In this document: positions 16,700-24,279 of the stretch, in pieces
Position numbering within the stretch: position 1 is the first letter of the stretch
How the letters are laid out: each line of letters starts with the position of its first letter
Assembly (NCBI RefSeq): GCF_014222285.1
Contig: NZ_JACKZS010000062.1
Coordinates: 1 to 37,393, forward strand
Origin: Nostoc sp. UCD121
Lineage (GTDB): Bacteria; Cyanobacteriota; Cyanobacteriia; Cyanobacteriales; Nostocaceae
Reading direction: 5' to 3'
Length of the DNA stretch: 37,393 nucleotides
Program-made: the position numbers and the translations under genes
Notes under the pieces: generated by a model
Seen by the model: the letters and a program-made list of their open reading frames with translations, nothing else
The model's database searches: none
Told to the model about the DNA's origin: nothing

Positions 16700-17395
16700 A
16701 TGGAAAAGATTATCTCGATTGCTTGGAATAGGTGGTTGAAACGGCACAAAGAATCTGTTTTACTATTTGACTCAATTGCTGCCGCTAGTGAGATTGCCCT
16801 TATGCTTAATGGTCAGTGGGATAGCTGCAATGGTGTGATAATTGATAAATGTGATGAGATAGCTCTTAACACTGCTGCCAAATTATTAGAAGCTACATGG
16901 TGTTATCAAGGTGATGAAAAAGCTGTTTTACACAGAGTAACAACGAATGAAATTTTACGCCGTTATGCAATGGGAGAAAGAAATTTTATTAATGCTAACT
17001 TGAAGTGTGCAGTACTTGCATCAGTGAAGCTAAGTGAAATTAACCTAAGTTATGCGTCATTGAGTTGGGCAGACCTAAGTCAAGCCAATCTAAGTAAAGC
17101 GGATTTAACAGCAGCAGACTTAAGTGAAGCTAATTTAAGTGGAGCCGACTTGAATAAGGCATATCTAATGAGGACGAATCTAAAGAGGGCAGACTTGCAA
17201 CAAACTTCACTGCGGGGGGCTAACCTAAGTAGGGCTAACTTAAGTGAAGTTAATCTCACTAATGCAGATTTAACTGGAGCTAATCTATCATTAGCAGACC
17301 TAAGAGGAGCAAAATTTCACTTTTGCAATTTGAGTGGGGTTAACCTAACAGGTGCTAAGTTAATTGAAAATGACTTGGCTTTTGCTAGACAATGA
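16700..17395 (+). CDS. Pentapeptide-repeat protein
   Basis: A 231-residue protein. The first 90 residues form an unassigned domain with a predicted helix and a Cys (WDSCNG). From about 93 to the end there are some 25 tandem A(D/N)LxX pentapeptides (for example SQANLSKADLTAADLSEANL), which fold as a right-handed quadrilateral beta-helix. Such proteins are abundant in Nostoc; a few protect DNA gyrase or act in heterocyst envelope or manganese homeostasis, but most have no known role. The repeat run ends cleanly at the TGA. No operon partner is evident. Confidence 0.85.
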   Translation: MEKIISIAWNRWLKRHKESVLLFDSIAAASEIALMLNGQWDSCNGVIIDKCDEIALNTAAKLLEATWCYQGDEKAVLHRVTTNEILRRYAMGERNFINANLKCAVLASVKLSEINLSYASLSWADLSQANLSKADLTAADLSEANLSGADLNKAYLMRTNLKRADLQQTSLRGANLSRANLSEVNLTNADLTGANLSLADLRGAKFHFCNLSGVNLTGAKLIENDLAFARQ

Positions 17396-17426
17396 CCACT
17401 GCACAAATATGTAAATAAAATTCGCA

Positions 17427-17756
17427 TTATTGATATTTTTCAGTCAGATAGTTAACATAATCTACTTCAACATTTTCACTTGATATTTCTGTACCTTTTA
17501 CAATCCCTCGCAGTCGGGACAAGTTACCCTTTTTCAATTCAGAACCAGTTTCTTGCTGTAGCGACTCCAAAAGCACCTGCACTAATGTCCAGCCGTAGGC
17601 GTAGCCAGCCGTAAGCATCGCTAATTGGTAAGCTGTTCGTCATCTAGTTTTACAGGGCAATCTAAGGCAGCAAATGGGTTTAGGCACTAAATTATCAAAT
17701 TTAGATGCGCGTCAGCTTAACTCTAATACCTGCTTTTGTAATTGTTGTAATGTCAT
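17427..17756 (-). pseudogene. Decayed antitoxin-like gene
   Basis: On the minus strand, ATG at 17756 starts MTLQQLQKQVLELS, followed by TGA (17712-17714), a disturbed middle with a second TGA (17640-17642) and a Nostoc repeat (about 17588-17618, ccgtaggcgtagccagccgt). The same frame then continues as TLVQVLLESLQQETG to DYVNYLTEKYQ and a stop at 17427. Both ends resemble the short cyanobacterial antitoxin-type proteins that begin MTLQQLQ and carry LVQSLLESLQ. The frame is preserved over 110 codons, so point mutations and a repeat insertion account for the loss. No toxin gene accompanies it. The family assignment rests on memory of similar proteins. Confidence 0.5.
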
Positions 17757-17884
17757 GATCATTTTCCCATGTCAGGCTATCTCACCTTTAATTGTAAATT
17801 AGCTCTTTTGGAATTCGATAGATACAGCAATGCAGTTCTAGCCAAGACATTGCCATAATTTAAATACGATCGCTCCCACTCACC

Positions 17885-18907
17885 ATGCAATTTGCAGATT
17901 TCTGGTATATTGTCGCACTCAGCGAAGAGTTACAACCTAACAAGGTATTACCACGAACCGTTTTAGGAGAATGGTTAGCGATATTTCGCGGTGAAGATGG
18001 ACAACCCGTAGCTTTGCGCGATCGCTGTTTACACCGCAATAGCCGTCTATCATCAGGTAAAATCTGTGATGGTGCTTTACAATGTCCCTATCATGGTTGG
18101 GTATATGACGGCGTTGGAAACGTTATTGCAGTTCCAGCCGAAGGAGATGATTTCAAACCTTCCCCACAGCGTCGAGGCAAGTGTTACGCTACCAAAGAAC
18201 AGGATGGCTATGTTTATGTGCGGTTAGCCGATACCCCAAGTGTTGATCTTCAACCCTTTTCTATGCCTCACTACGGACAAACAGGATGGGAGACGGTACG
18301 GGTAATTAACCGTTTTGCTAACAATGTGACTAATTGTGCAGAGAACTTTATTGATATACCCCATACGGCTTTTGTTCATCCTGGTGTTTTCCGTACTTCT
18401 CGCCAACAAAAGTTAGAGATGACTGTAGAACGCTACAATGGTTCAGTTTTGGTGGAGTATCGCAACGAAAACAGTAATTTGGGATGGTACAGCCGTTTTC
18501 TGAATTTGCAGAATGCAGAGATTAAACATAGCGATCGCTTTTATATGCCAAATATTACCTCTGTAGAGTATAAGATGGCACTGAATCGCCATTTGTTCAT
18601 TACCAGTCAATCTATTCCAGAAACCGATAATTCAACTCTGGTTTACACCGATGTCACCTATAACTATGGTATTTGGAATAAATTAGCACGTCCCTTTGTG
18701 CGGTGGACTGCTCAACACATTATCCGCCAAGACGTGGAAATTTTGGGTATTCAGGGGGAAGCGATCGCTAAATATGGGACACAATTTTATAATACCCCTG
18801 CGGACACAATTCATATATTTGTAGAGTCAATTATGGCAGCAATATCTCGTGGAGAAGATCCGCGTTTATTGCCAAATCAATCAGTAAAAGTTACATTTTG
18901 GGTTTAA
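17885..18907 (+). CDS. Rieske non-heme iron oxygenase C (PaO/vanillate demethylase-like)
   Basis: A 340-residue Rieske oxygenase of a different branch from A and B. Cluster ligands are Cys48/His50 (CLHR) and Cys67/His70 (CPYHGW). The iron site ENFIDIPHTAFVH gives Asp157, His160 and His165. The Rieske part (LHRNSRLSSGKICDGALQCPYHGWVYDG) is like those of vanillate O-demethylase, pheophorbide a oxygenase and toluenesulfonate oxygenase. The likely reaction is monooxygenation or oxidative demethylation. It lacks the C-terminal membrane helices of true pheophorbide a oxygenase. Its TAA stop is at the same time the 3-bp target duplication of the MITE that follows, so the original C-terminus may have been slightly different. 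Confidence 0.85.
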   Translation: MQFADFWYIVALSEELQPNKVLPRTVLGEWLAIFRGEDGQPVALRDRCLHRNSRLSSGKICDGALQCPYHGWVYDGVGNVIAVPAEGDDFKPSPQRRGKCYATKEQDGYVYVRLADTPSVDLQPFSMPHYGQTGWETVRVINRFANNVTNCAENFIDIPHTAFVHPGVFRTSRQQKLEMTVERYNGSVLVEYRNENSNLGWYSRFLNLQNAEIKHSDRFYMPNITSVEYKMALNRHLFITSQSIPETDNSTLVYTDVTYNYGIWNKLARPFVRWTAQHIIRQDVEILGIQGEAIAKYGTQFYNTPADTIHIFVESIMAAISRGEDPRLLPNQSVKVTFWV

Positions 18908-18967
18908 GAGGTTGTTTGAAAAGTATATTAGCTGTGATTTTAGGCACTTGTTGATCCTCCCTAACCC

Positions 18968-19013
18968 ACGCCAGTCGCTCCACTTGGGGAGACCCCAAGA
19001 CCGCGCTGGCTCC
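18968..19013. repeat. Short palindromic repeat nested in the MITE
   Basis: gccag (18970) pairs with ctggc (19010), and cttgggg (18983) with ccccaag (18999), giving a long imperfect hairpin of about 46 bases. It is absent from the sister element at 37022-37185, which joins straight through the same position, so it is an insertion. Confidence 0.65.
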
Positions 19014-19095
19014 CCTTAAAAAGGGTGGAACTGGAATCAAAGTCCCCCTTTTTAAGGGGGATTTAGGGGGATCTAAAACGTTTTGCTACTAATAG

Positions 19096-19233
19096 CAATT
19101 CTGTATGAAGATGCGCTAACCCATATTTAAGTACAAGGAAAAAGAAAGAGAAACGAACCGCAAAGGGCGCAAAGGATACAAAGAAAGAAAGAAGTTAAAA
19201 GAGTTTGGCGCAGCCTCACAAAGAAATGGTATA
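19096..19233 (+). mobile_element. Second small MITE-like unit, nested in the larger MITE
   Basis: It runs from caattctgtatgaagatgcg to gcctcacaaagaaatggtat. The same unit occurs alone in inverted orientation at 9311-9436. Its ends are imperfect inverted repeats of about 20 bases. It contains a CGCAAAGGN repeat (19151-19186). The sister MITE at 37022-37185 lacks it at the equivalent site. Confidence 0.7.
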
Positions 19234-19303
19234 AGAAAAGGACTTTTCAAACATCCTCTAAGAATAATTCGTAATTAATCAATATCAGTATGAGCAATCA
19301 GAA

Positions 19304-20047
19304 GTGGGAATCCAAAACTTTGCACAACTACTAATTTTTGGCTCTTTTATCGGATTAGTTGGTTGGACTATTACCAATCAGGTGGGACGAACTCAACTTC
19401 AAGTGAAAAGTCGTGAAGATTGGCTAATAGATGTTGCAGGATTGACTATTCAAGGAATTTTGATTCCTTTACTACAAGCTACTTTAGTTTATTGGCTTTA
19501 TCAACATTTATTACCCACTCAACAAGGATATTTAAAAGTATCATTAATTCCGGCTTTTATTATCAGTTTTGTTGTGGTTGATTATTTATATTATTGGAAT
19601 CATCGTTTATTACATACTAAATTGTTGTGGAAAGTTCATCAAGTCCATCATACTGTTACTCAGATGGATGTATTAGGAACTTCTCGCAACACACTTTGGA
19701 CAAGTTTGTTAATTATTTATTTATGGATACACACTTTGTTTTTGTATCTGTTAGCCGATCCTACAGGTTATTTACTTGGAGTCAGTCTAACTTCTGCCTT
19801 AGATTTATGGCGACATAGCCGCTTGATAATTCCAGTAAATACCAGGCTATATCAATTTTTATCTTCTTGGTTAATCTTACCACAGGATCATGCTTGGCAT
19901 CATTGCCATGAAAATTATAACTATGCGGCTAATTTGAAAATTTGGGATAAGTTACATGGAACATACTATGAAAGCGAAAAGTTGCCATCTATAATTGGAA
20001 TTCCTAGCTCATTAAACTTGTTTCAAAAACTTTTATTCCCATTTTAA
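19304..20047 (+). CDS. Fatty acid hydroxylase / sterol desaturase family membrane enzyme
   Basis: A 247-residue integral membrane di-iron enzyme with the histidine boxes of the family: HRLLH (100-104), HQVHH (112-116) and HAWHH (196-200), plus His171. Four or so membrane helices lie around 7-25, 48-66, 80-98 and 130-160. Family members hydroxylate or desaturate sterols, fatty acids, sphingoid bases or carotenoids. It is translationally coupled to the next gene by a TAATG overlap, which makes a shared pathway with the acyltransferase-like and GH3 genes likely. The GTG at 19304 is used; the ATG at 19290 is out of frame and closes after 14 codons. Its upstream region is the MITE, which separates it from Rieske gene C. 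Confidence 0.85.
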   Translation: MGIQNFAQLLIFGSFIGLVGWTITNQVGRTQLQVKSREDWLIDVAGLTIQGILIPLLQATLVYWLYQHLLPTQQGYLKVSLIPAFIISFVVVDYLYYWNHRLLHTKLLWKVHQVHHTVTQMDVLGTSRNTLWTSLLIIYLWIHTLFLYLLADPTGYLLGVSLTSALDLWRHSRLIIPVNTRLYQFLSSWLILPQDHAWHHCHENYNYAANLKIWDKLHGTYYESEKLPSIIGIPSSLNLFQKLLFPF

Positions 20048-20655
20048 TGACAATTATCAGCAAAATTCTTTCGTTTTTTCCCACCTTTATATTATTGCTA
20101 ACTGGGGCAGCAATAATCTACCTCGCCTATTCACCCAACATTTTCAGCATTTTGGCGGTGTTCCTTTCTATTTATGGGCTACCAGTGTTAGTTTACCGCT
20201 TGCATGAATGGGTTTATCCTGTGCGCGAGGGTATTAGTTATCTACTAGGTGAAGAATATAGTCCCTGGTGGGGTAGTCATCAAATCCAGGTAATTTATAT
20301 TGCAATTCCGGTGTTGGAAGCAGTGCTGCGATTGATTCCAGGGGTGTTTTCTTGTTGGTTGCGATTGTGGGGTGCTAAAGTGGGGCGAGATGTATACTGG
20401 ACAACAAGATTGGAGATTGCCGATCGCAGTTTATTAGAAATTGGCGATCGCGTCGTTGTCGGGCATGGTGTCGGTATCTATTGCCACATCATTAAACCCC
20501 GCAAGCAAAATTTAATGTTATATGTCAAAAAAGTCAAGATTGGTAGCAATGTCTTTGTGGGGGCTGGATCTAATCTTGCTCCCGGTGTAGTCGTTGCTGA
20601 TGGTTCTTATTTACCAGCAGCCACCAAGCTTTATCCTAATCAAAAGGTGCAATAA
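20047..20655 (+). CDS. Left-handed beta-helix acyltransferase-like membrane protein
   Basis: A 202-residue protein. Two hydrophobic helices (about 8-28 and 33-50) and a third hydrophobic stretch (about 84-108) precede a C-terminal hexapeptide-repeat region (about 112-195). That region contains EIADRSLLEIGDRVVVGHGV and KIGSNVFVGAGSNLAPGV, the layout of a left-handed parallel beta-helix as in serine or galactoside acetyltransferases and in the C-terminal parts of some synthetase-linked acyltransferases. A histidine (GIYCH) sits in the turn where the catalytic His is usually found. The substrate is unknown. It starts within the stop of the hydroxylase gene and ends within the start of the GH3 gene (TAATG at both joints), so the three are a coupled unit. 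Confidence 0.75.
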   Translation: MTIISKILSFFPTFILLLTGAAIIYLAYSPNIFSILAVFLSIYGLPVLVYRLHEWVYPVREGISYLLGEEYSPWWGSHQIQVIYIAIPVLEAVLRLIPGVFSCWLRLWGAKVGRDVYWTTRLEIADRSLLEIGDRVVVGHGVGIYCHIIKPRKQNLMLYVKKVKIGSNVFVGAGSNLAPGVVVADGSYLPAATKLYPNQKVQ

Positions 20656-22169
20656 TGCGTCCGATTATTCAGCTTTTTGGGCAAATCCTCGCGCCAACTG
20701 CGAGGCGATTTCATCAAGCTTTGGATAACCCAGAGTTAACGCAGATATCTGTACAGAGGGAGATTTGCGATCTCCTCATTAAAAGTGAGTATGGTAAAAC
20801 TTTGGGAATTCATTCTGTAGACCATTGGCAGCGTGTGCCAATTGTAGATTATGATGCGCTCGAACCCTACTTAAATCACAAACAGCATCAAATTTCTCTC
20901 ACTCCCGAACCCATTTTATTCTATGAAAAAACCTCTGGTAGTAGTGGGGCGGTAAAATGGATTCCTTATACTCAATCTTTGCGGCGATCGTTTAATCAGA
21001 TGTTCTGTGTATGGGCGCATGATTTGATTGTACATGGCCCGAAATTTTCTACAGGCAAGATTTATGCTTGTATTTCGCCGCAATTAAATATAGCTGATAG
21101 CCAAACTTTACAAGATGATTTAGATTACTTAGATGGTTGGCTGCGTTGGTTTTTGCGTACTTGGTTGGTGATGCCAAATAAACTTAATCGACTGCATGAC
21201 GCGAACTTGTTTAAACATCAATTGGCTTTGGCATTATTAGAGGCTGAAAAACTAGAAATTATTTCTATTTGGAGTCCTAGCTTTCTACAAGTACATTTAA
21301 AATATATTCAAGAAAATCAGGATTTATTGCGAGAAGAATTACACAACCGGATTTCACATCATCGGCTGCAACTCCTCAGCGAAAGTAATATTCCCTGGAT
21401 GCAACTCTGGCCAAATTTGAAGCTGATTTCTTGCTGGGATAGTGCCAATGCAGCAGATCAAGCGCAAGGATTAAGATTAAAATTTCCAGGTGTATTAGTT
21501 CAAGGTAAAGGACTACTAGCAACGGAAGCCCCAATGACGATTCCCATGATCGTCGCTGGGGGATGTGTGCCGGTTCTCGATGAAGTTTTTTTCGAGTTTG
21601 AGGATGAGACTGGTTCAGTGTATGGTTTGCATGAACTCAACATTGGCAAGGAATACACGATTATTTTATCCCAGAAAGGGGGATTGTATCGTTATCGAAT
21701 TGGCGATCGCATCCGCGTTACTCATTACTATCGCCACACTCCCTGTTTAGAGTTTCTCGGACGACATCAAGCTGTTAGCGATTTGGTGGGCGAAAAGTTG
21801 CAAGAAACTTTTGTAAATAATGCTCTGACTATGTTGAATTTGCAAGAAACTAATTTTAAAAGCTTGATGCCCATTGCCGATCCTCCACACTATATTCTAT
21901 TACTAGATTCGGCAAAAGAAACCCCAGAAATTATTGCTGAAAAACTGGATCGGACTTTATCAGAATCATATCACTATCAAAGAGCTAGAGCCATCGGTCA
22001 ACTTGCACCACCACAGGTTTTAATCTCTAGTCAAATCCCTGAAGTGTTAGTTTACCATCGTATTCGCACTGGAAGTATTTGGGGAGGTATTAAGCATCCA
22101 ATTCTAGCAACTTCACCCATTAGCACTGAATTTTTACAAGAATTGAAGTTGGAAATTTACCAGAAATAG
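20655..22169 (+). CDS. GH3-family acyl-adenylating enzyme
   Basis: A 504-residue member of the GH3 auxin-responsive-promoter family, part of the ANL adenylating superfamily. The ATP phosphate loop is TSGSSG (93-98) followed by VKWIPYT. The characteristic YRYRIGD lies near residues 345-351, with LHELNIGKEYTIIL just before it as in plant GH3 proteins. Plant members adenylate jasmonate, auxin or benzoates and form amides with amino acids; bacterial members are mostly uncharacterised. Here it presumably activates a carboxylic acid made or modified by the neighbouring oxygenases and either amidates it or hands it to the acyltransferase-like protein. It overlaps the previous gene by one base and is the last gene of the run. 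Confidence 0.85.
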   Translation: MRPIIQLFGQILAPTARRFHQALDNPELTQISVQREICDLLIKSEYGKTLGIHSVDHWQRVPIVDYDALEPYLNHKQHQISLTPEPILFYEKTSGSSGAVKWIPYTQSLRRSFNQMFCVWAHDLIVHGPKFSTGKIYACISPQLNIADSQTLQDDLDYLDGWLRWFLRTWLVMPNKLNRLHDANLFKHQLALALLEAEKLEIISIWSPSFLQVHLKYIQENQDLLREELHNRISHHRLQLLSESNIPWMQLWPNLKLISCWDSANAADQAQGLRLKFPGVLVQGKGLLATEAPMTIPMIVAGGCVPVLDEVFFEFEDETGSVYGLHELNIGKEYTIILSQKGGLYRYRIGDRIRVTHYYRHTPCLEFLGRHQAVSDLVGEKLQETFVNNALTMLNLQETNFKSLMPIADPPHYILLLDSAKETPEIIAEKLDRTLSESYHYQRARAIGQLAPPQVLISSQIPEVLVYHRIRTGSIWGGIKHPILATSPISTEFLQELKLEIYQK

Positions 22170-22538
22170 CTAACCTCTGAATTTTGATGATTTCCTTGCT
22201 GTCCTTATTTATTTAGTAATTTCCCAATAGTCATCATCTGCGATCGCCTCTGTGGTATGTTGATTTGGATAATTTATTTATTGGAAATACCTAAGTCTTA
22301 AAAAGCACATTTCAGATGTGAGTCCCGGAGATGGGATGTTTTTTTACTATCAATAAATTAATGTAATTTCGTTCTGTAAATTTTGAAAAATGTAGAAGAA
22401 TACTACAAGCAGTTCAATATTAAAGACGCGAAATGACATTAGGTTGTAATTCGTCCTGCAACACTAACGCATCTCTAAGCGGATTATTGCGATAAAGCGA
22501 TCGCTAGATGCCATATTGATATACACGGAGACAAAAAA
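22170..22538. other. Intergenic stretch after the GH3 gene
   Basis: No gene is seen. It contains a short hairpin with a T run (22306-22345). An unrecognised minus-strand stretch near 22432-22516 stays open and reads NNPLRDALVLQDELQPNV, which could be the tail of a lost gene, but I cannot name it. Confidence 0.4.
22306..22345 (+). terminator. Weak terminator-like structure after the GH3 gene
   Basis: cacat-ttcag-atgtg is followed by tccc-ggagat-ggga and then seven T residues (22339-22345). The stems are only 4-5 bp each, so the call is tentative, but it is the only T-tailed structure after the coupled 19304-22169 genes. Confidence 0.35.
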
Positions 22539-23279
22539 GTGCAAATTACTAAGCGCAATGTTGAGTTAAGAGTCGATGGCAGTTTAATGCGTGTTTATGT
22601 TGCGGCTCCTAAAGCAGCAGGAAAATACCCTGGTATTGTCTTCTACAGTGATATTTATCAGCTAGGCAATCCAATGATTCGTCTAGCGAACTACTTAGCA
22701 GGATATGGCTATGTAGTAGCAGCACCAGAAATTTTTCACCGAATTGAGCCAGTTGGTTTAGTAATAGAGCCAGACGATCTGGGAAGGATGCGGGGAAATG
22801 ACGATGCCCGTCGAACCTCCGTAGCTGATTATGATGCCGATTGCCTTGCTGTGATTGAATTTCTAAAAACAGAGAGTGCAGTTTCTCCAAATCAAATAGG
22901 CACTTTAGGCTTTTGTATTGGTGGACATTTAGCATTCCGCGCAGCATTCCAAAGCGAAATTAGGGCTTGTGTTTGCTGTTACCCTACTGGGATTCCCAGT
23001 GGTAAACTGGGTAAAGAGGTAGCCGATACAATCCAGAGAGTAAGTGAAATCAAAGGCGAGATGCTAATGGTGTTTGGTACTCTTGACCCTCATATACCAG
23101 ATAGCGATCGCCAAACCATAATAAAAGCAATTGAAAATGCTAACATACCTCACCAAGTTTTCTTGTATGAAGCAGAACATACATTCATGCGCGACGACGG
23201 TTATCGTTATGATTCTAGTGCTACCACCGCAGCTTGGTCTGAAATAGTAACTTTTTTGGGGCGCATATTTGCAAACTGA
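22539..23279 (+). CDS. Dienelactone hydrolase family protein
   Basis: A 246-residue alpha/beta hydrolase. The nucleophile elbow is GFCIGGH with Cys126 in place of Ser, as in dienelactone hydrolase. Asp183 (TLDPHI) and His214 (EAEHTFM) complete the Cys-Asp-His triad. Dienelactone hydrolases open lactones from chlorocatechol breakdown, but cyanobacterial members are numerous and lack that pathway, so a general carboxyl-ester or lactone hydrolase is the safer reading. The start is a GTG at 22539, preceded by ggagac about 10 bases upstream. It faces the convergent minus-strand kinase gene, and a 26-base gap separates their ends. Confidence 0.85.
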   Translation: MQITKRNVELRVDGSLMRVYVAAPKAAGKYPGIVFYSDIYQLGNPMIRLANYLAGYGYVVAAPEIFHRIEPVGLVIEPDDLGRMRGNDDARRTSVADYDADCLAVIEFLKTESAVSPNQIGTLGFCIGGHLAFRAAFQSEIRACVCCYPTGIPSGKLGKEVADTIQRVSEIKGEMLMVFGTLDPHIPDSDRQTIIKAIENANIPHQVFLYEAEHTFMRDDGYRYDSSATTAAWSEIVTFLGRIFAN

Positions 23280-23305
23280 AAATTACTATCATTGCTTTCT
23301 TCACG

Positions 23306-24265
23306 TCAATTTTGAGTTGTCTGCAAAGCTAATAAACCAGCACCGTAAGCAGGCTCGTACCTCGGAAATATCACCTTTACATTAGGAAACTTCTTAACAA
23401 GAGACGCTGCAAATCTTTCATGGATCTTGCATCTACCGCGCCACACACTTCCCGTTGTGACTACCTCTAAAACTGAGTCAGCACTAAAAATTGCATCAAT
23501 TACTGTAGATGTAGCTTTCACTAACTCTTTTACAGCATCATCAATTATAATATTCGCTACTATATCACCTGAAGCTGCTGCCAAATCTACAACTGGTGCT
23601 AAAGCCGCAATCTGTTTAACTCCCCATTCTCGCCGATATACTACTTCTATTAAATCTTCTATACTTTCCAAATCAAGATGCTGTTTGAAACCCTCTACCA
23701 AACTCGTTGATATTTCCCGTCCATCATAAGATTTTAATGCTGCGTTCATGCCTGCGATCGCAATTTTATAGGCGCTACCTTCATCTCCTAAAATATACCC
23801 CCAGCCGCCGACTCGCTTAGTATGTCCTTCATGATTTCGGCCGAAAATTATCGAACCAGTACCGACTGCAACCACAATTCCTACAGGCTGACCAATTCCA
23901 CCAACTAAAGCAATTAAAGCATCATTACAAATTACAATATTCTCTGGTCGCAACGCCCAAATTACAGGCAGAGGTTTGTGATTTTGTAACTCTTCAACTA
24001 AACCTTTTACTACTTCAATATCTGCTGCACGACCTACACCCGCTAAACCCAGGCATATCGTGTCAATCTTCAGGATATTTGTAATTGTTGCTGCCTCAAC
24101 AGCATTCTTAATTGCTGATTTGATAGATTCTAAAGTTGCTTCAATACTTATACTTTGATAATTAGATGGGCCTGCTTCACCACGACCTAGTACTTGATGC
24201 AAGTCATCCATTAATACACAAACAGTCTTGCTTCCGCCGCCATCTATTCCTAAAACATAACTCAT
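23306..24265 (-). CDS. N-acetylglucosamine kinase-like ATPase (BadF/BadG family)
   Basis: A 319-residue sugar kinase of the ASKHA fold. Phosphate loop 1 is DGGGSKT (8-14), phosphate loop 2 is VAVGTGSIIFG, and GWGYILGDEGSAYKI is the signature of the GlcNAc-kinase/BadF group. It should phosphorylate an amino sugar such as GlcNAc or MurNAc. The frame extends upstream to 24358, but those 31 codons overlap the permease gene and read as unrelated sequence, so the ATG at 24263-24265 is used. The AmpG-like permease lies 14 bases upstream on the same strand. Together they form a plausible operon that imports and phosphorylates peptidoglycan-derived sugars. Confidence 0.85.
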   Translation of the reverse strand: MSYVLGIDGGGSKTVCVLMDDLHQVLGRGEAGPSNYQSISIEATLESIKSAIKNAVEAATITNILKIDTICLGLAGVGRAADIEVVKGLVEELQNHKPLPVIWALRPENIVICNDALIALVGGIGQPVGIVVAVGTGSIIFGRNHEGHTKRVGGWGYILGDEGSAYKIAIAGMNAALKSYDGREISTSLVEGFKQHLDLESIEDLIEVVYRREWGVKQIAALAPVVDLAAASGDIVANIIIDDAVKELVKATSTVIDAIFSADSVLEVVTTGSVWRGRCKIHERFAASLVKKFPNVKVIFPRYEPAYGAGLLALQTTQN

Positions 24266-24279
24266 GGGTTGTAATAAAA

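Larger units (their letters stand above)
18908..19258. mobile_element. MITE-like element, 351 bp, with two nested repeats
   Basis: It is bounded by 17-bp terminal inverted repeats, gaggttgtttgaaaagt (18908-18924) and acttttcaaacatcctc (19242-19258), with one mismatch. TAA flanks both ends (18905-18907 and 19259-19261), a candidate 3-bp TNA target duplication of the sort made by some IS5-family transposases. It codes for nothing. Its core matches, in reverse orientation, the 164-bp element at 37022-37185. Compared with that copy it has gained a palindromic insert (about 18968-19013) and a second MITE-like unit (about 19096-19233). Confidence 0.8.
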
